30,529 nucleotides of DNA from JAMIFN01 sp035906235 (GTDB lineage Bacteria; Pseudomonadota; Gammaproteobacteria; Burkholderiales; Burkholderiaceae_C): assembly GCA_035906235.1 (NCBI GenBank), contig JAMIFN010000080.1:1-30529 (forward strand), read 5' to 3'. The position numbers and the translations under genes are program-made. The notes under the pieces were generated by a model. The model saw only the letters and a list, made by a program, of their open reading frames with translations. It was not told where the DNA came from and did no database searches. Positions 22,116 to 29,338 of this stretch are shown here, one piece after another (position 1 is the first letter of the stretch; each line of letters begins with the position of its first letter).

Positions 22116-23240
22116 TTAAGCTGCTTGTTGAAACTCGGCTTCGAGCTCACGCGCCAGAATTTCGCGCCACTCGTGCACGCTGCCCAGCATCAGGCCAAGC
22201 TGGCGTGCGCGTTTGTAGAATAGTTGGCAATCAACTTCCCAGGTGAAGCCCATGCCGCCGTGGGTTTGGATGGATTCTTGCGCTGCCAAGGTAAAGGCGT
22301 TGCTGGCCGTCACGCGCGCACCGGCTGCGGCTTTAGCCAATTCAGGTGCGTTGCTATTGAGCGCCCAAGCGCCGTAATAGCAATGTGCGCGCGCCAATTG
22401 GTTGGCGGTGAACATATCGGCCAGCTTGTGTTTGATGCCTTGGTACACGCCGATGGGCTTGCCAAAGGCTTTGCGCTCACGCGCATAAGCGGCAGAAATT
22501 TCCAGCGCCATATCAGCGCCGCCCAGTTGCTCAAAGGCCACCAGCACAGCGGCGCGGTAGCGCACTTGGGTCAGCACTTCTAGGGCATCTTTGCCACCGT
22601 CGAGCGCCACGGCTGCAGTGTTGGCAAATGTCAGTTCGGCATAAGGCTTGGAGTTGTCCACGCAGTCCAGCGTGCGGCGCTCTACGCCATTGCTGCCGTC
22701 CAGCTTAGCCAGCACCAGCACGGCTTTGCCAGCGGCGTCTTTGGCCAGCACCACGGCGATTTGTGCAATCGCGCCGTCCACCACCAAAGCGGCTTTGCCA
22801 CTCAAGGCTTTGCCGTCAAAAGTAGGCACATTCGCCAAAATCTTGTCGCCCGCATTGCCATCCAGCGGCGCGGCCAAGGTGGCAATGGTGCCTGTAGAAA
22901 CGGGTGTGAGCCATTCTTCTTGTTGTGCCTCGCTAGAACCCAGCAGCAGCGCTTGCACCGCCAAATACAAGCTAGAAGCCAAGGGCACGCAGGCGTTTTG
23001 GCGGCCAATTTCTTCAGCCACTACGCACAGCTCCAGCGCGCCCATGCCGTGGCCGCCGCAGCTCTCGGGCAGCATCAGCGCCGTTACGCCCATTTCAGCC
23101 AAGCCATTCCACACGGCTTGGCTATAGGCTTTGCCGCTGTCGATGTTTTCGCGGGCTTGCCCTACAGGGTGCTCGTTGGCGAGGAATTTGCGCACAGCGT
23201 CGCGCAATTCGTGTTGTTCGTCGGTGAAATCTAAATTCAT
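22116..23240 (-). CDS. acyl-CoA dehydrogenase, second (small) subunit type
   Basis: Acyl-CoA dehydrogenase family member of 374 residues. It begins MNLDFTDEQHELRDAVRKFL and has LPESCGGHGMGALELCVVAEEIG, and a C-terminal THGGMGFTWEVDCQLFYKRAR (about 326-345). The middle domain lacks the SEPxAGSD motif that the downstream partner carries, and the Gly/Ala-rich loop is altered (TLAAPLDGNAGDKI). Pairs of one complete and one reduced member form heteromeric dehydrogenases in actinobacteria and proteobacteria (established knowledge), so I infer that this is the partner subunit. ATG at 23238-23240. The upstream region would hold the promoter of the pair, but none is obvious. Confidence 0.87.
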   Translation of the reverse strand: MNLDFTDEQHELRDAVRKFLANEHPVGQARENIDSGKAYSQAVWNGLAEMGVTALMLPESCGGHGMGALELCVVAEEIGRQNACVPLASSLYLAVQALLLGSSEAQQEEWLTPVSTGTIATLAAPLDGNAGDKILANVPTFDGKALSGKAALVVDGAIAQIAVVLAKDAAGKAVLVLAKLDGSNGVERRTLDCVDNSKPYAELTFANTAAVALDGGKDALEVLTQVRYRAAVLVAFEQLGGADMALEISAAYARERKAFGKPIGVYQGIKHKLADMFTANQLARAHCYYGAWALNSNAPELAKAAAGARVTASNAFTLAAQESIQTHGGMGFTWEVDCQLFYKRARQLGLMLGSVHEWREILARELEAEFQQAA

Positions 23241-23673
23241 ACCCTAGCCTCTAACTGAAAGTGATGGGTTTGGTGGAAAAAGCCATGCAGGTGCGCCCTG
23301 CAAGAAAAACAGCGTTTGATTTTAACGGGCAGACACCGTCCACCCCAATGCGTTTGGACTATGGAGGTATCCACACAAGCGGGGACGAATAGGAGTATTT
23401 GCAAAACTCTGGGATGGGTGCATCACGCGGGACGAGATGGCGTTTTGATAGGGAACTGGTACAGCAAGTAAATTTGTGGGGTTTGTCAACGATGGGAGGA
23501 TGGGATTAGAATCGGCCTTTTCGCTCGCAGCGCATTCGCATCTTTGCAATGCACATACACAGTCTGCCGCGTACAAAAAATCGCATAACGCAAGCCCTTT
23601 GCATGCTTGCTGCCATCGGCAACGGTTAGAGGCTTTGCGTCATTCGATTTTTTACTTTGAAGGAGCCTCTTGC
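23241..23673. other. intergenic region upstream of pckG
   Basis: About 430 bases without a convincing gene. It holds the candidate pckG promoter (23483-23512) and a leader of about 155 bases. An open frame extends upstream from pckG to 23476, but the clear ribosome-binding site is at 23660. A minus-strand frame (23322-23576) has no ribosome-binding site or recognisable content. Confidence 0.5.
23483..23512 (+). promoter_or_regulatory. candidate sigma-70 promoter of pckG
   Basis: TTGTCA (23483-23488), an 18-base spacer and TAGAAT (23507-23512), each one or two changes from consensus. Predicted start near 23519, giving a leader of about 155 bases to the ATG. Confidence 0.5.
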
Positions 23674-25515
23674 ATGAGCATTGCCATCAACACCCCCGCG
23701 TATGTCAAGCACGCCAAACTGATCGCCTGGGTTCAAGAAATTGCCGATTTGACCAAGCCCGCCCAAGTGGTCTGGTGCGACGGTAGCCAAGAAGAATACG
23801 ACCGTCTGAGCGCACAAATGGTGGCTGCTGGCACGCTGAAAAAGCTCAATCCTGCCAAGCGCCCCAATTCATACTTGGCTTGGTCTGACCCATCAGATGT
23901 GGCGCGCGTCGAAGACCGCACCTTTATCTGCTCGGCCAACAAAGAAGAGGCTGGCCCTACCAACAACTGGAAAGACCCTGCCGAAATGCGCGGCATTTTG
24001 CAGCCCCTGTTTGACGGCGCGATGCAAGGCCGCACCCTGTATGTGATTCCTTTCAGCATGGGGCCACTGGGCAGCGATATCGCGCATATCGGCGTAGAGC
24101 TGAGCGACAGCCCCTATGTCGTGACCAATATGAAAATCATGACGCGCATGGGCAAGGCGGTTTACGATGTGCTGGGCGCTGATGGCGAGTTTGTGCCTTG
24201 CGTGCACACCGTAGGCGCACCTTTGCAAGCCGGCCAGCAAGATGTGGCTTGGCCTTGCAACCCGACGACAAAATACATCGTGCATTACCCTGAAACGCGC
24301 GAAATCTGGTCTTACGGCTCAGGCTACGGCGGCAATGCGCTGCTGGGTAAAAAATGCTTGGCGCTGCGTATCGCTTCGACCATGGGGCAAAAACAAGGCT
24401 GGTTGGCCGAGCACATGTTGGTGCTGGGCGTGACCAATCCCGCAGGCAAAAAATACCATGTAGCAGCGGCCTTTCCATCGGCTTGCGGCAAAACCAATTT
24501 CTCTATGCTGGTGCCGCCCGCAGGCTTTGATGGCTGGAGCGTGACCACTATCGGTGACGATATCGCTTGGATCAAACCCCAGGCTGACGGCAGCCTGCGC
24601 GCCATCAACCCCGAGGCGGGTTATTTTGGTGTGGCACCTGGCACCAATATGCAGACCAACCCCAACTGCATGCGCTCGTTGGACAAAGATGTGATCTTTA
24701 CCAATGTGGCTTTGACCGACGACGGCGATGTTTGGTGGGAAGGCATGGAGAAAGACTCCGGCGTCATTCCTGGCCACCTGATCGATTGGCAAGGCAAAGA
24801 CTGGACGCCCGAAGACGGCAAAAACGGCCGCAAAGCCGCGCACCCCAATGCCCGCTTCACCGTTTCTGCGGTGTACAACCCCGTGCTGGACCCCGCTTGG
24901 GATGATCCTAAAGGCGTAAAAATCGATGCCTTTATTTTTGGCGGCCGCCGTTCCACCACGGTGCCTTTGGCAACCGAGGCGCGCAACTGGGCCGAAGGCG
25001 TTTACATGGCTGCCACTATGGGCTCCGAGACCACCGCCGCCGCCTTTGGCGCGCAAGGCGTGGTGCGCCGTGATCCTTTCGCCATGCTGCCCTTCATCGG
25101 CTACAACATGAGCGACTACTTCCAGCATTGGTTGGACATGGGCGCCAAGCTGCAAGCCCAAGGCGCGACATTGCCAGCTATTTACTGTGTGAACTGGTTC
25201 CGCAAAAACGCCGAAGGCAAATTTGTGTGGCCCGGCTACGGCGAAAACATGCGCGTGCTCAAATGGATGCTTGACCGCATTGAAGGCCAAGCTACCGGCC
25301 AAGAAAATATCTTTGGCGTATCGCCCACTTATGACGAGCTGACTTGGGATGGTCTGTCTTTCAGCCAAGACGAATTCAACACCGTCATCAGCATCGACAA
25401 GGCCGCTTGGGTGGATGAGATCAAACTGCACGAAGAGCTGTTTGAGAAACTCCAGCACCACCTGCCACAAGAGCTGGTGGCCATCAAAGAGCAGCTCAAA
25501 AAAGCCTTGGCTTGA
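23674..25515 (+). CDS. pckG: phosphoenolpyruvate carboxykinase (GTP)
   Basis: Converts oxaloacetate plus GTP to PEP, CO2 and GDP; the entry to gluconeogenesis. The protein has 613 residues, close to the usual GTP-type length, and belongs to the GTP class rather than the shorter ATP class. The signature FPSACGKTNF (267-276) holds the P-loop and the reactive Cys271. Other blocks are VIPFSMGPLGS, GDDIAWIK, INPEAGYFGVAPGTN, FGGRRSTTVPL and PFIGYNMSDYFQHW. The ATG at 23674 has AAGGAG ten bases upstream and gives the expected N-terminus; the 66 codons in frame upstream are unlike the family. A terminator follows at 25563. Confidence 0.96.
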   Translation: MSIAINTPAYVKHAKLIAWVQEIADLTKPAQVVWCDGSQEEYDRLSAQMVAAGTLKKLNPAKRPNSYLAWSDPSDVARVEDRTFICSANKEEAGPTNNWKDPAEMRGILQPLFDGAMQGRTLYVIPFSMGPLGSDIAHIGVELSDSPYVVTNMKIMTRMGKAVYDVLGADGEFVPCVHTVGAPLQAGQQDVAWPCNPTTKYIVHYPETREIWSYGSGYGGNALLGKKCLALRIASTMGQKQGWLAEHMLVLGVTNPAGKKYHVAAAFPSACGKTNFSMLVPPAGFDGWSVTTIGDDIAWIKPQADGSLRAINPEAGYFGVAPGTNMQTNPNCMRSLDKDVIFTNVALTDDGDVWWEGMEKDSGVIPGHLIDWQGKDWTPEDGKNGRKAAHPNARFTVSAVYNPVLDPAWDDPKGVKIDAFIFGGRRSTTVPLATEARNWAEGVYMAATMGSETTAAAFGAQGVVRRDPFAMLPFIGYNMSDYFQHWLDMGAKLQAQGATLPAIYCVNWFRKNAEGKFVWPGYGENMRVLKWMLDRIEGQATGQENIFGVSPTYDELTWDGLSFSQDEFNTVISIDKAAWVDEIKLHEELFEKLQHHLPQELVAIKEQLKKALA

Positions 25516-25562
25516 TTTTCTGCCTTGGTATGTTGCCACTACCCTAGCCATACCCTCAGAGA

Positions 25563-25584
25563 AACCCGCGTCAGCGGGTTTTTT
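25563..25584 (+). terminator. pckG terminator
   Basis: AACCCGC-GTCA-GCGGGTT followed by a T run, about 50 bases behind the pckG stop. Confidence 0.9.
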
Positions 25585-25636
25585 ACTGTCTTCGGGGCAT
25601 AATTTCCGACTTACACCTCTTTTTAGGCGAAGTGAT

Positions 25637-26203
25637 ATGCAAAAATTTTTCCCTCATTCTGCAGCTGGAATTTTCGCCGTCTGCTTAGCCAGCGTTGGCG
25701 CGCAGACCGTACTGGCGCAGCAAACCGAGCCCCTGTCTGTATCAAGCAAGCACCAAACCAAGATCAGCGTACCGGCCGCAGTCCAGGTGCAAGGGGCGTG
25801 GATACGGGCAACCGTCCCCGGGCAAAAAGTCGCTGCGGCTTATATGCAGTTGCAGACGCAGGAGGCGGGGATGCAATTGCTCAGCTTGCGCTCGCCCGCA
25901 GCTGCTAGCGTGCAGGTACACGATATGCAAATGCAGGGCGATGTGATGCGCATGGTTGAGCTCAAGACGCTTGGCCTGCCCAAGGGGCAAATCGTGCAAT
26001 TGGCTCCTGGTGGCAAACACATCATGTTGATGGGTTTGAATCAACCTTTGCAGGCTGGTCAGAGCGTGCAGCTGGAGTTGCGCTTCCAAAATGGCCGCCA
26101 ATTGAGCCTGCATGTGCCGGTGTTGCATGCCGCGCCTGCGGGTGCAGACATGGGCAAGAAAACGGGCGCTGAGCCTGCTGCGAATGAGCGTATGTCTCAT
26201 TAA
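25637..26203 (+). CDS. periplasmic copper chaperone, PCuAC family
   Basis: Exported protein of 188 residues that carries Cu(I) in the periplasm, usually to the CuA or CuB site of cytochrome oxidase. A signal peptide (about 1-27, cleavage near VLAQQ) precedes the PCuAC domain, which starts near VQGAWIRATVPGQKVAAAYMQL. The metal motif HX10MX21HXM is complete: His95, Met106, His128 and Met130. Extra Met residues (MQMQ, MRM) lie around it, as is common. After the domain comes a polar tail with His and Met at the end (RMSH). It lies between pckG and the Spy-like/two-component group, with the same direction as both. The ribosome-binding site is weak (GAAGTG). Confidence 0.92.
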   Translation: MQKFFPHSAAGIFAVCLASVGAQTVLAQQTEPLSVSSKHQTKISVPAAVQVQGAWIRATVPGQKVAAAYMQLQTQEAGMQLLSLRSPAAASVQVHDMQMQGDVMRMVELKTLGLPKGQIVQLAPGGKHIMLMGLNQPLQAGQSVQLELRFQNGRQLSLHVPVLHAAPAGADMGKKTGAEPAANERMSH

Positions 26204-26221
26204 GCCGAGAAGCTTTGAGCA

Positions 26222-26261
26222 GATTTACTTCGGATTTACGCCTTAGCGTCTAGGGCTTTAC
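26222..26261 (+). promoter_or_regulatory. phased TTTAC boxes, CpxR-like operator
   Basis: TTTAC occurs at 26224-26228, 26235-26239 and 26257-26261, that is, 11 and 22 bases apart, on one face of the helix. The first two form GATTTAC-TTCG-GATTTAC; on the minus strand this is GTAAATCCGAAGTAAAT, the GTAAA-N6-GTAAA form of CpxR sites. The boxes lie 49-86 bases before the Spy-like start, where an OmpR-family activator would bind. Confidence 0.6.
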
Positions 26262-26309
26262 GGGAACTAGGGACACTGCATCGCTCGTCATCTTGTTAAA
26301 GGACACATC

Positions 26310-26789
26310 ATGCTAGTACGCGTTTGGACTTCTTCTTTGGCGCTGGCCGCCGCTTTGCTGGGTTTCAGCGCTATAGCCCAGGCGCATCCGGATATGTCAT
26401 CAATGGCTGGTAGGGCTGAGGCCGTGCCCCACATACAAAAAATGGCGCAGAGAATCGGTTTAAGTGCAGGCCAGCAAGAGCAACTGCAGGTTTTGCACGA
26501 TAAGCGGAAGATGGCGATGCAGGCGCAGCGTGAGCAAAGCAAGAAATTGCAACAAGAGCGCAGCGCTGCATGGGCTGCGAATACGCTGGATGCGGCGCGG
26601 CTAGAGAGCTTGCGTCTGCAAGAGGTGAAACTGTTTGACACGACGAGTCGCGAGCGCTTAGAACATCGATTGGCTGTTGCCAAAGTGTTGACGCCAGAGC
26701 AGCGTCAAAAGATGCAGAGCTGGGAAAGTGGGCGCCGCGCGCATCAAGGACAACACAAGGCGCATGGCGAGCACCAAGACCGCGACTAA
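26310..26789 (+). CDS. Spy/CpxP family periplasmic protein (LTXXQ)
   Basis: Small helical periplasmic protein of 159 residues. A signal peptide ends near IAQA (about residue 24). The mature part is rich in charged residues and Met, with the LTXXQ motif as LTPEQRQKM (about 132-140) and a related LSAGQQEQL (about 51-59). It ends in a His-rich tail (HQGQHKAHGEHQDRD). Spy is a chaperone; CpxP senses misfolded protein and represses CpxA; heavy-metal resistance proteins CnrX/ZraP are also in this clan. Metal binding by the His tail is a reasonable guess. It lies 27 bases before the response regulator, with AAAGGA before its ATG, so I infer it is part of the same operon and acts as the sensor's accessory. 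Confidence 0.87.
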   Translation: MLVRVWTSSLALAAALLGFSAIAQAHPDMSSMAGRAEAVPHIQKMAQRIGLSAGQQEQLQVLHDKRKMAMQAQREQSKKLQQERSAAWAANTLDAARLESLRLQEVKLFDTTSRERLEHRLAVAKVLTPEQRQKMQSWESGRRAHQGQHKAHGEHQDRD

Positions 26790-26816
26790 ATGGCATCGTA
26801 ACCAAGGAGATGTGCA

Positions 26817-27533
26817 GTGATACAAAGCATTTGGATGGCCGATGACGATGTCCGCTTGACGGGCATGGTGGGCGAGTATCTGCAAGAGGCGGGCTTTGGC
26901 TTTGCGGCTCACCCATCTGGGGATGCCGTACTGCATGCCTTGTTAGAGATCAAGGCAACTGCACCCGATGTCTTGATTTTGGATGTCATGATGCCAGGCA
27001 CAGATGGCTTGCAAACCTGTCAGCGCTTGCGTCATGCTTTGCCCGCCTTGCCTATTTTGATGCTGACCGCGAAGGGCGATCCACTCGATCGCATCATTGG
27101 CTTGGAGTTGGGCGCGGATGACTATTTGGCCAAACCCTTTGAGCCGCGCGAGCTGTTGGCGCGTATCAAAGCGCTGCTGAGACGGGTGCATGTGCAGGGG
27201 CAAGGTGGGGAAGATGCGGCTCAAATGGCGCTGCGCTTTGGCTCTTTGCAAATTGACCCAAACACGCGCACCGTGCGCCTGAATGATGCGCTGTGCGAAC
27301 TCACGGCCTATCAATTCGATTTGCTCTATACCTTGGCCCAGCGTGCTGGACGCGTGCTGACGCGTGACCAAATCATGGAGGCGGTACGCGGTCGCGAATT
27401 AGAGGCCTTTGATCGCTCTATCGATGTGCATATCGGCCGCATCAGGCAAGCCATAGAGACGGATGTAAAAAATCCGCAGCGCATCCTGACGGTGCGCGGT
27501 GTGGGCTATGTCTTGGCCAAAGAGCAAGCGTGA
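26817..27533 (+). CDS. OmpR/CpxR-family response regulator
   Basis: DNA-binding response regulator of 238 residues. The receiver domain has acidic residues in MADDDVRL, the phospho-acceptor Asp56 in LILDVMMPGTDG, the LTAKGD threonine and the KPFEPREL lysine. The C-terminal winged helix runs from about 135 and has LTAYQFDLLYTLAQRAGRVLTRDQIMEAVRG and RSIDVHIGRIRQAIE. The start is GTG with AAGGAGA eight bases upstream. Its stop overlaps the kinase start (GTGA), so the two are translationally coupled. It should be phosphorylated by that kinase. The TTTAC boxes upstream of the Spy-like gene are its likely target. Cpx-like and Cus-like regulators are hard to tell apart by eye. Confidence 0.93.
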   Translation: MIQSIWMADDDVRLTGMVGEYLQEAGFGFAAHPSGDAVLHALLEIKATAPDVLILDVMMPGTDGLQTCQRLRHALPALPILMLTAKGDPLDRIIGLELGADDYLAKPFEPRELLARIKALLRRVHVQGQGGEDAAQMALRFGSLQIDPNTRTVRLNDALCELTAYQFDLLYTLAQRAGRVLTRDQIMEAVRGRELEAFDRSIDVHIGRIRQAIETDVKNPQRILTVRGVGYVLAKEQA

Positions 27534-28900
27534 AGCCTGCCGTGCAATGGCGCAATCGCCTGCAATGGCGAATTTGGCTAGCGGTGATGGCCGCAGTTGT
27601 GCTGACGACGGTTTTGGTCAGTGTGTTGATGCACCATTTGAGTGAAAACCAGCGCGCACCCAGGTATTTGCAAATTCGCGATGCTGCAGGTCAGGTGATA
27701 GGTCAAACGCAAGTGGCGGCGCGTAAGCCTGGCCGCAATATGAGCGTGTTGGTGCAAACCGCCGATGGGCAAACACTAGAAATTGAGTGGCTTTTGCCGG
27801 GGACTGCACCGCCGCCGCCCTTGCTGTTAGATGAGAAAAAAGCGAACCACAGTGCGGTGCACGACTACGAGCGCAAAAAACGCCGCAATGAAGCTTATGC
27901 GCTGCGGTTTAGCAAAAACACGCCGCTACCGGCAGAGTCGTGGGCTGCTAGCTTGTGGCCACCCCGGGGGGCCTTGGGCTTGGGCTTGATCTTGGCGATG
28001 CTGGCTTTGGCGATTGGTGTGGGAGCCTACCCCGTGACGCGTCGCATGACTAATCGCTTGGCCAACTTGCAAAAAAGTGTGGAAAGCTGGGGGCAGGGAC
28101 AGTTGGATGTGCGTGCGGTCATTGATGGTTGTGACGAGGTGGCTTTGTTGGCACAGCGTTTTAACGAAGCCGCTGCGCGCATTGAGGCTTTGCTGCAAAG
28201 TCATAAAACCATGTTGGCTAACACCTCGCATGAGTTGCGCACACCCTTGGCGCGCTTACGCATGGCCTTAGAGCTGTTGGGCGAAAAACCCATCACGCCG
28301 CGCAACCGTGCCGAAATTGAGCGCAATATCCATGAGCTAGATGAATTGGTGGAAGAAATTTTGCTGCGCAGCCGCTTGGAAGCGCAAGACAAGAACGCTA
28401 CGCCTAAAACTCGATTAGACCTACTGGGTTTGGCTGCGCAAGAGTGCGCCCGGCATGGCGTGAGCCTGAGTACGGATTTGCAGCAAGTGGAGGTGGTGGG
28501 TTACGAAAAGCTTCTGCAGCGTTTACTGCGTAACCTGCTACAAAATGCCAAGCGTTATGGGCAGGCGCACCATCAACATGGTGAGGAGTTCGGGCTTACC
28601 ACGCCCGCGCAATTAGCCCAGGCGCAGGTCTTGGGGTCAGATATAGAGTTGCACATAGGGGCGAACGAACAAGGGGCTTGGGTGCTGGATGTGCTCGATC
28701 GCGGGCCGGGTGTGCCAGCGGCCTTGCGTGAAAAAATATTCGAGCCATTTTTCCGCTTAGCCACAGCCGCCGAGCGCGAGGGCGGCGTGGGTTTGGGTTT
28801 GGCGCTGGTGCGCAGTATTGCTGAGCACCATGGGGGCAGCGTTGCGTGTTTGCCGAGGCAGGGTGGCGGAGCGTGTTTTCGCGTGATTCTGCCCGCCTAA
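27530..28900 (+). CDS. HAMP-domain sensor histidine kinase (CpxA/CusS-like)
   Basis: Inner-membrane sensor of 456 residues. TM1 is at about 13-35, a periplasmic region of about 110 residues (36-146) follows, then TM2 at about 147-167 and a HAMP linker. The H-box is NTSHELRTPLARLR with His234. The ATP-binding domain has the N-box LLRNLLQNAKRYG (Asn338), DRGPGVP (390-396), EKIFEPFFR and GVGLGLA (419-425). The start is a GTG that overlaps the regulator's stop by four bases. The signal is unknown; the Spy-like gene upstream and the PCuAC gene before it point to envelope or copper stress. The periplasmic part has no evident His/Met-rich copper motif, which favours a Cpx-like over a Cus-like role. 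Confidence 0.92.
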   Translation: MKPAVQWRNRLQWRIWLAVMAAVVLTTVLVSVLMHHLSENQRAPRYLQIRDAAGQVIGQTQVAARKPGRNMSVLVQTADGQTLEIEWLLPGTAPPPPLLLDEKKANHSAVHDYERKKRRNEAYALRFSKNTPLPAESWAASLWPPRGALGLGLILAMLALAIGVGAYPVTRRMTNRLANLQKSVESWGQGQLDVRAVIDGCDEVALLAQRFNEAAARIEALLQSHKTMLANTSHELRTPLARLRMALELLGEKPITPRNRAEIERNIHELDELVEEILLRSRLEAQDKNATPKTRLDLLGLAAQECARHGVSLSTDLQQVEVVGYEKLLQRLLRNLLQNAKRYGQAHHQHGEEFGLTTPAQLAQAQVLGSDIELHIGANEQGAWVLDVLDRGPGVPAALREKIFEPFFRLATAAEREGGVGLGLALVRSIAEHHGGSVACLPRQGGGACFRVILPA

Positions 28901-28955
28901 GAAAGGCTAGATGGAATAAAAATATAAAAGTCCAAAATTCACTTCAGAGCCGTGC

Positions 28956-28961
28956 TACAAT
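28956..28961 (+). promoter_or_regulatory. -10 box of the tRNA-tuf transcript
   Basis: TACAAT, followed by the GC-rich stretch TCGCGGC before the likely start near 28968. Such a discriminator fits stringent control of stable RNA genes. No good -35 box was found at the right distance. Confidence 0.45.
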
Positions 28962-28973
28962 TCGCGGCTAATT

Positions 28974-29059
28974 GGAGAGATGGCCGAGCGGTTAATGGCA
29001 GCAGACTGTAAATCTGCCGGTTTACACCTACGCTGGTTCGAATCCAGCTCTCTCCACCA
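28974..29059 (+). tRNA. tRNA-Tyr (GTA)
   Basis: Acceptor GGAGAGA pairs with TCTCTCC; anticodon stem GCAGA/TCTGC with anticodon GTA at 29008-29010; T loop GGTTCGAATCC; a long variable arm as in class II tRNA-Tyr; CCA encoded. Confidence 0.97.
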
Positions 29060-29108
29060 ATTTAGTGATAGTCGTTGGCTTGCTTTTGTGTTGGTTAGGT
29101 TTAACCGG

Positions 29109-29182
29109 GCGGGAGTAGTTCAATGGTAGAACCTTAGCCTTCCAAGCTAATGACGCGGGTTCGATTCCCGTCTCCCGCTCCA
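29109..29182 (+). tRNA. tRNA-Gly (TCC)
   Basis: Acceptor GCGGGAG/CTCCCGC, anticodon stem TTAGC/GCTAA with TCC at 29141-29143, T loop GGTTCGATTCC, discriminator T and encoded CCA. Confidence 0.97.
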
Positions 29183-29206
29183 CGGCTGCATGGTAGTTCT
29201 AGGTTT

Positions 29207-29281
<75 letters not shown>

Positions 29282-29338
29282 CATACAGTTTCCCCGGTTT
29301 TTTTGTTGATCCCCATCTTGTTTTAGAAGAGGAAAATC

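Noticed and set aside
23322..23576. A minus-strand frame of 84 codons upstream of pckG
   Set aside because: No ribosome-binding site or recognisable content, and it covers the candidate pckG promoter.
24319..25551. A 410-codon open frame on the minus strand opposite pckG
   Set aside because: It is the antisense of a well-conserved gene in a codon-biased, stop-poor frame. The translation has no recognisable domain and no ribosome-binding site.
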